39,574 bases of DNA, taken from assembly GCF_009377235.1 (NCBI RefSeq), contig NZ_VMNX01000073.1:1-39574 (forward strand), in the 5' to 3' direction. Made by a program: the position numbers and the translations under genes. Position 1 is the stretch's first letter; every line of letters begins with the position of its first letter. The notes under the pieces are model-generated. The model was not told the origin of the DNA, did no database searches, and saw only the letters and a list, made by a program, of their open reading frames with translations. This DNA comes from Streptomyces acidicola. Lineage in GTDB: Bacteria; Actinomycetota; Actinomycetes; Streptomycetales; Streptomycetaceae. This document shows positions 20,263 through 27,751 of the stretch, in pieces.

Positions 20263-21594
20263 CTAGAAGCCCGGCGCGCCCTGGGCTTTGGCCACCTGCG
20301 CGAACTGGTCCTGGATCGCCTGCGCGACCTGCTGCGGGTTCTTCTTGCCGAAGATCATGTCGGCGAGGTAGAGGTGCGTGTCGGGGGCGACGATCGCCTT
20401 GGCCTGGAAGACCCCGATGGCGCCTGGCAGGGCCGCGACCTGCGCCTCGGACGTCTGCGGGAGGCCGTCAGGGGTCGGCACGGACGGCTGCACGGACGGG
20501 ATCTTCATCGCCTTGATGTAGTCGGGGTAGTCGGGGCCGAGCCAGAAGGCGAGGAACTGGCGGGCCGCGTTCTGCCGCTTGTCGTCACCGGTCTTGAAGG
20601 CGACGACACCGTTGGTCTGGTCGGGCGAGTACATGCCGGTGGCGGAGGAGTTGGCGATCGGGAACCAGCCGATCTTCTGGTCGATGTCGGCGGTGGAGTG
20701 CTTGGCCTGCAACTGGCTCTGGAAGGAGGTGACGTTGAGGACCATGCCTGCGTCGCCCTTCCACAGGGCGTCGGCCTGCCCGGTGAAGGTGCCGGTCCGG
20801 TAGTTCTTCTGGGCGAGCCCGGCGTCGAGGAGCTTGTCCTTGTACTTCTTGACGGCGTCGACGACGACCGGGTCGGTCCACTTCTCCTTGTTCTCGTTCA
20901 GATCGGCCCACCACGAGTTGGCGAGGTCGGTGAGCTGGACCTGCATCTGCCACTGCAGGGGCCACTTGTCGCCGCCGGCCTCGTAGAAGGCGGCCGCGTC
21001 GGTCTTGTCGACGACCTTGTGGCCCAGCGCCAGCAGTTCGTCGTACGACTTCGGGAAGTCCTTCTCGGTGAGTCCGGCCTGCTGGAAGACGTCCTTGTTG
21101 TAGTAGACGCCGAGCATGGCGGGGCTGGTGACGATGGCCGCGTACCGCTTGCCGTCGATGACGCCGAGCGACTTCTCGGTGTCGCCGAGCTTGGACACCC
21201 ACGGCTCCCCGTCGAGGGTGAGGAGGTTCTGCTGCGGCTGGACGAAGGGCAGCGTGGAGATGGACGGCTGCCAGAACATCAGGTCGGGCCGGTCGCCGGA
21301 GGCCAGCTTGGTCGGCACGTTCTGCTCGTACAGGTCCGGGATGGCCTGGGTCTCCACCTTCGCTCCGGTGGCCTTCTCGAACGCGTCGATGACCTGCTTG
21401 GGCGCGTTGACGGTGTTCTGCGCGGTCCACATGGTCAGCTTCACGCCGTCCAGGCGGGCGGTGGGATCGACTGCCGTCTTCCTCGCGTCCGGGCCATTGC
21501 TGCCGGAGTCGCCCGCGGTGGGGTCGCTGCAGGCGGTGGCGGCCAGGCCGACGGCGCAGAGGAGCGCCAGAGTGGGGAGGGCTCTTGTCTTCAT
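20263..21594 (-). CDS. ABC sugar-binding lipoprotein, family 1 (system B)
   Basis: A 443-residue extracytoplasmic solute-binding protein. The signal peptide ends in the lipobox LAATAC with the lipidated cysteine at residue 22, followed by an acidic/Ser/Gly linker. The body shows the two-lobed SBP_bac_1 layout (VKLTMWTAQNT start; YNKDVFQQAGL near residue 160; WKGDAGMVLN in the second lobe). ATG 21594 follows AAAGGCGCGCG. It is the first importer gene after the lacI gene and likely captures an oligosaccharide for the two permeases that follow. Confidence 0.93.
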   Translation of the reverse strand: MKTRALPTLALLCAVGLAATACSDPTAGDSGSNGPDARKTAVDPTARLDGVKLTMWTAQNTVNAPKQVIDAFEKATGAKVETQAIPDLYEQNVPTKLASGDRPDLMFWQPSISTLPFVQPQQNLLTLDGEPWVSKLGDTEKSLGVIDGKRYAAIVTSPAMLGVYYNKDVFQQAGLTEKDFPKSYDELLALGHKVVDKTDAAAFYEAGGDKWPLQWQMQVQLTDLANSWWADLNENKEKWTDPVVVDAVKKYKDKLLDAGLAQKNYRTGTFTGQADALWKGDAGMVLNVTSFQSQLQAKHSTADIDQKIGWFPIANSSATGMYSPDQTNGVVAFKTGDDKRQNAARQFLAFWLGPDYPDYIKAMKIPSVQPSVPTPDGLPQTSEAQVAALPGAIGVFQAKAIVAPDTHLYLADMIFGKKNPQQVAQAIQDQFAQVAKAQGAPGF

Positions 21595-21631
21595 CGCGCG
21601 CCTTTCGAGAACGGTGGTTCAGGGCAGGGCA

Positions 21632-21664
21632 GGATTCGGAACGGATTCGGAACGGATTCGGAAC
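21632..21664. repeat. Three 11-base direct repeats upstream of the binding-protein gene
   Basis: GGATTCGGAAC occurs three times in perfect tandem (21632, 21643, 21654), a spacing near one DNA turn. It sits in the 92-base gap between the lacI stop and the binding-protein start. The TGTGACCGGTCACA operator is absent here, so the repeats may be another control site or a simple repeat. Confidence 0.8.
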
Positions 21665-21686
21665 AGCGGTGCTCGTGCGGGGAGGG

Positions 21687-22724
21687 TCAGCCCCTGGCCG
21701 AGGGCGGCCCCGAGCTCTCCCGCACCACCAGTTCCGGTACGGAGACGGGGTGCGGGGCGATCTGGGCGGACTTCTCCAGCACACCGTGCAACAGGGCGAA
21801 CGCGGCCCGTCCGAGGCCGGTGAAGTCCAGGCGTACGGTCGTCAGCGACGGGGTGAGATAGGCGGAGTGCGGGGCGTCGTCGAACCCGGCCACGCTCACC
21901 TCTCCGGGCACGGACCGGCCGGCCTCGTGCAGGGCGCGGAGCACCCCGAGCGCGAGGTCGTCGTTGCCGCACAGGATCGCGGTGACGGCCGGGTCCTTGG
22001 CGAGTTCGCGGCCCGCCGCATGACCACCCGCTGGGCCCCAACTCCCCTGCACGGGGCGGGGTTCGGGCGCTCCGGCCTCCTTCAGCGCCTGACGCCAGCC
22101 GGTGGTACGGGCGCTGGTGCGGCGGGTGCTGGACGGGATGGCGACGTAGTGCACGGTCTCGTGGCCGAGGGAGAGCAGATGACGGGTCGCCTCGTGAGCG
22201 GCCTCGCGGTCGTCGGTCCACACCCAGGGGCGGTCGCCACCGGGCGGGCTCGCGGGAGTCTCGACGACGCCGACGACCGGAAGTTCGGCCGGGACGGCGG
22301 CCAGGGCCCGTACGCCCGCCGGATCGTAGGCGATCACGATCAGTCCGCCGCCGGCGTCCGCGGCCCGCTGCACCTCGGCGGCGACGGCGGGTTGCTCCGC
22401 CGATTCGAGGACGCCGATGCCCACCGCGTACGACGCGGCACGGGCGGCCTCCTCGACGCCCCGGAGGATCGAGGCGTAGCCGTAGTGGGTGGTGTTGGCG
22501 GTGAGTACGGTCACGGCCCTGCTGCGTCCGCTGGCCAGGGCGAGCGCGGTGGCGTTGCGCCGGAAGCCCAGTTCGTCGATGGCGGCGAGCACCCGTTCGC
22601 GAGTGGACGGCTTGACGCTGGGATGGCCGTTGATCACCCGGGAGACGGTCTGGTACGAGACTCCGGCGGCGGTCGCGACATCCCGGATGCTCGCCGGGCG
22701 CCTTGTGTGACCGGTCACATTCAT
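21687..22724 (-). CDS. LacI-family repressor (system B)
   Basis: A 345-residue LacI-type regulator: HTH region SIRDVATAAGVSYQTVSRVING from residue about 12, then the sugar-binding domain with the usual NDDLALGVL and GFDDAPHSAYLTPSLTTVR motifs. The ATG at 22724 is chosen because it sits exactly seven bases after a predicted -10 box, implying a leaderless mRNA, and no ribosome site is visible. Codons 2-6 lie inside one operator palindrome. It is the first gene of a run that continues into the importer and secreted glycosidase, and is divergent from GH36. It probably represses both directions until an alpha-galactoside-type inducer is present. Confidence 0.92.
   Translation of the reverse strand: MNVTGHTRRPASIRDVATAAGVSYQTVSRVINGHPSVKPSTRERVLAAIDELGFRRNATALALASGRSRAVTVLTANTTHYGYASILRGVEEAARAASYAVGIGVLESAEQPAVAAEVQRAADAGGGLIVIAYDPAGVRALAAVPAELPVVGVVETPASPPGGDRPWVWTDDREAAHEATRHLLSLGHETVHYVAIPSSTRRTSARTTGWRQALKEAGAPEPRPVQGSWGPAGGHAAGRELAKDPAVTAILCGNDDLALGVLRALHEAGRSVPGEVSVAGFDDAPHSAYLTPSLTTVRLDFTGLGRAAFALLHGVLEKSAQIAPHPVSVPELVVRESSGPPSARG
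22706..22719. promoter_or_regulatory. System B operator B1, inside the lacI coding start
   Basis: TGTGACCGGTCACA is a perfect 14-base palindrome just inside the 5' end of the system B lacI gene. It is identical to B2 at 22733-22746, and the centres are 27 bases apart. Confidence 0.8.
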
Positions 22725-22730
22725 GCCAGG

Positions 22731-22759
22731 ATTGTGACCGGTCACACATGGGCCGTCAA
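22731..22759 (-). promoter_or_regulatory. Predicted leaderless lacI promoter with operator B2
   Basis: On the minus strand TTGACG (22754-22759) is followed after 17 bases by CACAAT (22731-22736). Six bases later comes the ATG, so transcription should begin at or next to the start codon. Operator B2, TGTGACCGGTCACA at 22733-22746, covers the -10 box and part of the spacer, so a bound repressor would block polymerase. Confidence 0.65.
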
Positions 22760-22857
22760 GAGACCGTAACGAGGGATTCACGCGAGCGCGTCCGACAGTC
22801 CGGCAGTCCGGCGTGTGGGCGGCGTACGGATGGGGCGGCTCAGAAGGGGGTAGCACC

Positions 22858-25053
22858 TTGACCGACATGGCGGAGGCAACGACGAGTGACCCCGACTTCC
22901 CGCACACGGCGTTCACTTGGGGCCACCCGGCCCTGAACGCCGAATTCGCGACGGCCGGCGACGGAACCCTGCGGCTGGTGCGGCTGGGAAGCTCCGGTGA
23001 CACTGGTGGTACTGGTGGTACTGGAGGTACTGGTGACGCTGTGGACCCCGAAACCGCGCTGCCGTTGGTCGAGTTGACCGCCCTGGGCCACGGCAGCGGC
23101 TGGTCAGGGCCCCGCTTCACCGGCACGGCCTTCGGTACGCGGCTCGCGTACCGGGGTCACGACAGCGGCAGCGGAGCGGGCTGGGAGTGGCTCACCGTCG
23201 AACTCCACGATCCGGCAACGGGATTGACCGCGTTCGTCGAACTGTCCTTCCCCACGGGGCTGCCGGTGCTCCGCTCCCGTGTCCGACTCCGCAACGAGGG
23301 AACACAACCCCTCGTCCTCCAGTCCGTCAGCAGCCTGCTGCTCGGCGGTCTGCCCTCCCCCGGCGCACTCGACGTGCACCGGGCCCGCAACGACTGGCTC
23401 GCCGAGTGCCGTTGGTACACGGAACCCCTGCGCGACACCGTCGCCGACATCCACGTGGACGCCCACCAGCACGACAGCCGCGCCGCCCTCGTCCTCACCG
23501 GCCGCGGCAGCTGGCCCACCGACGGCCACCTGCCGATGGGGGCGCTGACGGAGCGGGGCGGCGGCCGGACCTGGCTGTGGCAGATCGAGTCCCCGGCCGG
23601 CTGGCGCTGGGACCTGGGCGAACGCGCCCACGGCACGTATCTGGCGCTGAACGGCCCCACGGACGCGGAACACCAGTGGCGGGTCCGGCTCGCCCCGGGC
23701 GAGGAGTTCACGACCGTCCCGGCGGCGCTGGCCGTGGGCTCCGGCCTCGACGACGCGATGGCTGCCCTGACCTCGTACCGCCGTGCAGTGCGCCGCCCGC
23801 ACCCGGACCACACCACACTCCCCGTCGTCTTCAACGACTACATGAACACCCTCATGGGCGACCCGACGACCGAGAAGCTGCTGCCGCTGATCGACGCGGC
23901 CGCCGACGCCGGAGCGGAGTACTTCTGCATCGACTCCGGCTGGTACGACGACGACACCGAGGGCTGGTGGGACAGCGTCGGCGAATGGCTGCCCTCGCCG
24001 CGCCGCTTCCCCGACGGCGGCCTGAGGGCGGTCCTGGATCGCATCCGCGAGCGCGGCATGGTGCCAGGGCTGTGGCTGGAGCCGGAGGTCGTCGGCGTCC
24101 GCAGCCCGATCGCGTCGGCGCTCCCTCCGGAGGCCTTCTTCCAGCGCGACGGCGTGCGCCTGGCCGAACAGGGCCGCCACCAGCTCGACCTGAGGCACCC
24201 GGCCGCCCGCGCGCACCTCGACAAGACGGTGGACCGGATCGTCGGGGACTGGGGCGTGGGCTATCTCAAGCTGGACTACAACATCGTGGTCGACCCGGGG
24301 ACGTGCGCCCCTGGTGATGTCTCACCGGGCGCCGGGTTGCTGGGCCACGCCCAGGCCTATCTGGACTGGCTGTCCGGCGTCCTGGACCGGTACCCCGGGC
24401 TGGTCGTGGAGAACTGCGCGTCCGGTGGCATGCGCATGGACGGCGCCACCCTGGCCGTCACCCAACTCCAGTCCACCAGCGACCAGCAGGACCCGCTGCG
24501 CCTCCCACCGATCGCCGCCGCCGCGCCGACCGCGGTCCCGCCCGAGCAGGGCGCCGTCTGGGCGTACCCGCAGCCCGAGTACGACGCCGACCTGATCACC
24601 TTCGCCCTCGGCGGGGCACTGCTCGGCCGCATCCACCTTTCCGGCCACCTGAACCACATGTCGGAGCACCAACTCGGGCTCGTACGGCACGCGGTGGAGA
24701 CGTACAAGGCAATCCGCGCCGACCTCGCACGGGCCGTGCCGTTCTGGCCGCTCGGTCTGCCAGGGTGGACGGACGAATGGGTGGCGCTGGGGATGCGGGT
24801 GCCGGGCGGGCCGTCGTACGTGTCGGTGTGGCGGCGGGGCGGGCAGAGCGAAGTGGGGCACCGCGAAGTGCGGCTTCGGCTCGGGCACTTGGCGGGCGGG
24901 GAGGTCCGTACGGCCCGTACAGTCCGTGCGGAGATCCTGCACCCGTCGGCTCCGGTCGCCGGCTCGGCGGTCTGGGACGGGGACGGCCTGCGGGTGTCGC
25001 TGCCGCGCACGCCCGCCGCGCTGCTGATCCGTCTCGACGCGCCGACCCCGTGA
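22858..25053 (+). CDS. GH36 alpha-galactosidase
   Basis: A 731-residue intracellular retaining alpha-galactosidase of family GH36. The N-terminal beta-sandwich is followed by the TIM barrel with DSGWYDDD, the nucleophile D473 in YLKLDYNI, ENCASGGMRMD, and the acid/base D542 in STSDQQDP, then a C-terminal beta domain. I choose the TTG at 22858 because AGAAGGGGGTAG ends six bases before it; ATG 22867 is the alternative. Residues 50-60 contain a Gly-Gly-Thr run from a 9-base DNA repeat. It faces away from the system B lacI gene across the shared operators, so it probably cleaves terminal alpha-galactose from the imported sugar. Raffinose- and galactomannan-type substrates are both possible. Confidence 0.92.
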   Translation: MTDMAEATTSDPDFPHTAFTWGHPALNAEFATAGDGTLRLVRLGSSGDTGGTGGTGGTGDAVDPETALPLVELTALGHGSGWSGPRFTGTAFGTRLAYRGHDSGSGAGWEWLTVELHDPATGLTAFVELSFPTGLPVLRSRVRLRNEGTQPLVLQSVSSLLLGGLPSPGALDVHRARNDWLAECRWYTEPLRDTVADIHVDAHQHDSRAALVLTGRGSWPTDGHLPMGALTERGGGRTWLWQIESPAGWRWDLGERAHGTYLALNGPTDAEHQWRVRLAPGEEFTTVPAALAVGSGLDDAMAALTSYRRAVRRPHPDHTTLPVVFNDYMNTLMGDPTTEKLLPLIDAAADAGAEYFCIDSGWYDDDTEGWWDSVGEWLPSPRRFPDGGLRAVLDRIRERGMVPGLWLEPEVVGVRSPIASALPPEAFFQRDGVRLAEQGRHQLDLRHPAARAHLDKTVDRIVGDWGVGYLKLDYNIVVDPGTCAPGDVSPGAGLLGHAQAYLDWLSGVLDRYPGLVVENCASGGMRMDGATLAVTQLQSTSDQQDPLRLPPIAAAAPTAVPPEQGAVWAYPQPEYDADLITFALGGALLGRIHLSGHLNHMSEHQLGLVRHAVETYKAIRADLARAVPFWPLGLPGWTDEWVALGMRVPGGPSYVSVWRRGGQSEVGHREVRLRLGHLAGGEVRTARTVRAEILHPSAPVAGSAVWDGDGLRVSLPRTPAALLIRLDAPTP

Positions 25054-25062
25054 GCGAAGGCA

Positions 25063-25590
25063 CTACTGGGGCGGGGGCGGGCGCCGGCCCGTCGTCCCCT
25101 GTCCGGGGTCGCCCGCTCCCGGCTCCGCCAGGGCGGACAGGGCCTGGAGGCCCCTGAGGAAACCGTCGCGGTCCGCGGCCGGCAGCTGGGCGAGCAGCCG
25201 GTCCTCGCCCTTCTGGATCGCGGTCTGGACGGTGTCCCGCAGGCGTCGGCCCTCCTCGGTGAGGGACAGCAGCCGCGCCCGCCGGTCCTTGGGGTCGGGC
25301 CGACGGGCGATCAGTGCGCGGCTCTCCAGGTCGTCGAGGACAGCGATGATGCGGGTCTTGTCCGCCCGGATGGCCTCGGCCAGGGCGGCCTGGGTACGGA
25401 TCGGTGTCTCGTCGAGGTGCAGGAGCACGGCGTACGCCCACATCGTCAGCCCGTGTGCGTCGAGGACCGGTTGTTCCGCGGCCATCAGGGTGCGGAGCAG
25501 CGGCGCGACCATCTCGGCGAGGTCGGGCCGGGTCGGCCGTCCACCCGACGGGATGTCACCGGTGCCTCCCTGGACTGCGTTCTCGGCCAT
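25063..25590 (-). CDS. MarR-family transcriptional regulator
   Basis: A 175-residue winged-helix regulator of the MarR type. The helical dimer part (APLLRTLMAAEQPVLDAHGLTMW) is followed by the HTH (TQAALAEAIRADKTRIIAVLDDLESRALIARR) and the wing DPKDRRARLLSLTEEG, which are diagnostic. The ATG at 25590 is used; an ATG four codons upstream is possible. It is divergent from the small maleylpyruvate-isomerase-like gene across about 50 bases and convergent, nine bases apart, with GH36. Its target is most likely that divergent gene pair. Confidence 0.9.
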   Translation of the reverse strand: MAENAVQGGTGDIPSGGRPTRPDLAEMVAPLLRTLMAAEQPVLDAHGLTMWAYAVLLHLDETPIRTQAALAEAIRADKTRIIAVLDDLESRALIARRPDPKDRRARLLSLTEEGRRLRDTVQTAIQKGEDRLLAQLPAADRDGFLRGLQALSALAEPGAGDPGQGTTGRRPPPPQ

Positions 25591-25607
25591 GGTCAAGAAC
25601 ATACCGG

Positions 25608-25636
25608 TTGACAATTGATAAGCTTAAGCACATCGT
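25608..25636 (+). promoter_or_regulatory. Predicted leaderless promoter of the TIGR03086-like gene
   Basis: TTGACA (25608-25613) is followed after 17 bases by CATCGT (25631-25636), and six bases later by the ATG at 25643, so the mRNA may start at the codon itself. Two 9-base copies of TAAGCACAT (25625 and 25636) overlap the -10 box and start codon and could bind the divergent MarR protein. Confidence 0.5.
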
Positions 25637-25642
25637 AAGCAC

Positions 25643-26353
25643 ATGCCTACTAATCCCCTCGGGGACCTCGACCGGTTACGGCACCTCGACGCGCAGGCGG
25701 TCCGGGACAGTGTGGCCCTGGTCCGCCAGGTGACCCCGGACGACCTGCTCCGCCCGACGCCCTGCTCGGAGTGGACACTGACCGGCCTGCTCGCCCATAT
25801 GACGGCCCAGCACCGCGGCTTCGCGGCGGCCGCCCGCGGGCACGGCCGGGACCTCGCGCACTGGAGGGTGCGCCCGCTCGCCGTCGACGCTGCTGCCGCC
25901 GCCGCAGAGTACGGCCAAGCGGCGGAGCAGGTTATCGCCGCGTTCGCGACCGTGACCGCCCCCGACCGCCCCTTCGTCCTCCCCGAACTGCCTCCCGTCC
26001 AGAGGTTCCCGGCTGCTCAGGCCATCGGCTTCCACCTTCTCGACTATGTGGTCCACAGCTGGGATGTCGCCGTCAGCCTGGGCCTCACCTACGAACCCGG
26101 GCCCGAACTCCTGGCCGCCGCACTGCCCGTGGCCCACGCCGTCCCGGACGGCGACTACCGCCTCGCTCCGGACAGCCCGTTCCGGCCGGCACTGCCCGCG
26201 GACGACGAGGCGAGCACGCTGGAACGGATCCTGCTGGCCCTGGGTCGCTCGCCGGGTCGCTCGTCAGGTCTCTCTCCGGACCGGAGCGGCCCCTCCGGCG
26301 ACACGGCACCCGGCTCGCACCGGGGTCTGGCCGTCCGGGACACGCCATGCTGA
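25643..26353 (+). CDS. Maleylpyruvate-isomerase-like (TIGR03086/DinB-fold) protein with TTA codon
   Basis: A 236-residue protein of the mycothiol-dependent maleylpyruvate isomerase N-terminal fold (DinB-like helical bundle), TIGR03086 group: the motif TPCSEWTLTGLLAHM near residue 40 and the metal-ligand pattern H-x-x-DYVVHSWDVA near residue 135 are visible. Members often act in thiol chemistry or are uncharacterised. Codon 12 is TTA (25676-25678), very rare in Streptomyces and read by the developmental tRNA bldA, so translation may be limited to late growth. No ribosome site precedes the ATG, which agrees with a leaderless transcript. The last 35 residues are a low-complexity Ser/Arg/Gly tail. 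The stop overlaps the next gene by seven bases. Confidence 0.85.
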   Translation: MPTNPLGDLDRLRHLDAQAVRDSVALVRQVTPDDLLRPTPCSEWTLTGLLAHMTAQHRGFAAAARGHGRDLAHWRVRPLAVDAAAAAAEYGQAAEQVIAAFATVTAPDRPFVLPELPPVQRFPAAQAIGFHLLDYVVHSWDVAVSLGLTYEPGPELLAAALPVAHAVPDGDYRLAPDSPFRPALPADDEASTLERILLALGRSPGRSSGLSPDRSGPSGDTAPGSHRGLAVRDTPC

Positions 26354-26784
26354 GGTCCTCGTGGACCGCCGGTCAGGCTCACGGCCACAGCGGCCCGGTG
26401 CTGGTCAGCGTCACCGACTTCACACTCGACAGGCTCAGGGACCTGCCGGGCGTCTACGGTGAGGCCCGCCGGCTGGCGGCGCACTGGCCGGAGCTCGACG
26501 GGGCGTACGGGATGTGGCTGTGGACGATCCCCACCGCCCGCCGGTGCGGAGCCGTGGCCGTCTGGCGCGACACGGCCGCCCTGCACGGCTTCATCGCCTG
26601 GCCGCCCCATGTCGCCGTCATGCGCGCTTACAAGGGACGCGGCACGCTGGCCTCCGCCACCTGGCAGGCGGACGGATTCGACCCGCGGGCCACCTGGAGC
26701 CGGGCGCAGGCCGCGCTGAGGACGAAACCCCCGGAGGGCCGAAGCCGTGGGAACGGAGTCGCCGGGGCCGGGCACGGCCACTGA
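26347..26784 (+). CDS. Small ABM/DUF3291-like protein
   Basis: A 145-residue protein whose centre (LVSVTDFTLDRL, MWLWTIP, AVAVWRDTAALHGFIAWPPHVAVMRAY) resembles the ferredoxin-like fold of antibiotic biosynthesis monooxygenase or DUF3291 proteins. Its catalytic activity is unknown. The ATG at 26347 overlaps the end of the upstream gene (ATGCTGA), indicating translational coupling, so the two products likely work together under MarR control. The C-terminal 20 residues are basic and Gly-rich. Confidence 0.7.
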   Translation: MLRSSWTAGQAHGHSGPVLVSVTDFTLDRLRDLPGVYGEARRLAAHWPELDGAYGMWLWTIPTARRCGAVAVWRDTAALHGFIAWPPHVAVMRAYKGRGTLASATWQADGFDPRATWSRAQAALRTKPPEGRSRGNGVAGAGHGH

Positions 26785-26787
26785 ACC

Positions 26788-26828
26788 GCCCGGGCCGGTA
26801 CCGCGTGGGGGACGGCACCGGCCCGGGC
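26788..26828. terminator. Terminator hairpin between convergent genes
   Basis: GCCCGGGCCGGT (26788-26799) pairs perfectly with ACCGGCCCGGGC (26817-26828), with a 17-base loop. It separates the small ABM-like gene from the convergent GH12 gene. Confidence 0.75.
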
Positions 26829-26834
26829 CCTCGC

Positions 26835-27572
26835 TCAGCTGCTGCTGACGGTCAGGTTGTTCGTGGTGAAGTCCAGGCCGCCGGACGACGAGGTGATCTC
26901 GTAGCCGAACTGGACGTCGCCGATGGTCTCGTTGCCGAACCAGCCCTTGGTGTCCTTGATCCACTTGAGGATCGGGAGGATGTTGACGGTGCCGGAGTTG
27001 GAGTCCGAGGTGCGCAGGAACGAGAACACCTCGTTGGAGCCGTTGTTGCCCTTGTAGACGTTCCAGGTGTGGCCGCCGAGGGTGGCCGAACCCTGCGGGG
27101 TGCCGAGCGGGCCGACGGCGCCGTTGTAGTTGACCCAGAGCATGATCTCGTAGTCGTAGTCCGTGTCCCAGATGTCGTACGAGGTGTTGTACGCGCCCGA
27201 GGACGGGACGGTGACGTTGTAGCTGCTGGTGAGCGAGGCGATGGAGGTGATCGGCTTGTTGATCACCTTCTTGGAGTTGGGGTAGGACTTGATGCCGCCG
27301 GTGTTGGGGTGGTCGGCCCAGACGCCCCAGTTGGTGCCGGAGTTGGCCCAGACGCACTGGCTGCCGGCGCCGGAGCCCCAGATGTTGTTGTAGAGCGTGT
27401 AGCCGTTCAGGTTCGTGTTGCCCCACTGGTCGCAGGAGTTCCAGATGGCGGCCGAGGCGGGGGCGGAGGCGAGACCGACGGTGGCGCCGACGGCCATCGC
27501 CGGCGCCAGCACCGCCATGGTGATCTTGCGCAGTGTGCTCTGTGTGCTCGTGCTCTGTGCGCTCTTTGCCAT
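26835..27572 (-). CDS. Secreted GH12 endoglucanase/xyloglucanase
   Basis: A 245-residue exported family GH12 enzyme with a jelly-roll fold. The signal peptide ends at ASAPASA-A near residue 41. The two catalytic glutamates are visible: E142 (nucleophile) in DYEIMLWVNY and E225 (acid/base) in FGYEITSS. The sequence starts with the family's WNSCDQWG and YNNIWG motifs. GH12 enzymes cut internal beta-1,4-glucosidic bonds in cellulose, mixed glucan or xyloglucan; the variant cannot be told from sequence alone. There is no cellulose-binding module. ATG 27572 has GGAAGGGAC upstream. It lies 179 bases behind GH42 on the same strand and could supply oligosaccharides to the system A importer. Confidence 0.9.
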   Translation of the reverse strand: MAKSAQSTSTQSTLRKITMAVLAPAMAVGATVGLASAPASAAIWNSCDQWGNTNLNGYTLYNNIWGSGAGSQCVWANSGTNWGVWADHPNTGGIKSYPNSKKVINKPITSIASLTSSYNVTVPSSGAYNTSYDIWDTDYDYEIMLWVNYNGAVGPLGTPQGSATLGGHTWNVYKGNNGSNEVFSFLRTSDSNSGTVNILPILKWIKDTKGWFGNETIGDVQFGYEITSSSGGLDFTTNNLTVSSS

Positions 27573-27624
27573 GGTGTCCCTTCCATGGGTGGGGGGAATT
27601 GCGGAGAGAATTGCGAGGGAGATC

Positions 27625-27649
27625 ACCACGCCTCAGGTGAGGACGTGGT
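27625..27649. terminator. Imperfect hairpin in the GH42-GH12 gap
   Basis: ACCACG-CCTCA (27625-27635) pairs with TGAGG-A-CGTGGT (27638-27649) with one bulged base. It could end or weaken transcription coming from GH42 before GH12. The remainder of this 179-base gap holds a tandem repeat and no visible gene or system A operator. Confidence 0.4.
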
Positions 27650-27680
27650 CTTCTCCGGCGGCGGGACCGAGTTGCCCGGC

Positions 27681-27735
27681 GCCGGAGGAAGCGGTGGGTG
27701 CCGGAGGAAGCGGTGGGTGCCGGAGGAAGCGGTGG
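27681..27735. repeat. Three 19-base tandem repeats in the GH42-GH12 gap
   Basis: GCCGGAGGAAGCGGTGGGT is repeated at 27681 and 27700, with a shorter third copy at 27719. It lies just after the GH42 stop codon. Its function is unknown. Confidence 0.85.
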
Positions 27736-27751
27736 TGCCTCGGAGGCGCGT

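Noticed and set aside
26760..26830. GC-rich palindrome near 26800 as a regulatory operator
   Set aside because: Its place between two convergent genes and its 12-base stem fit a terminator better.
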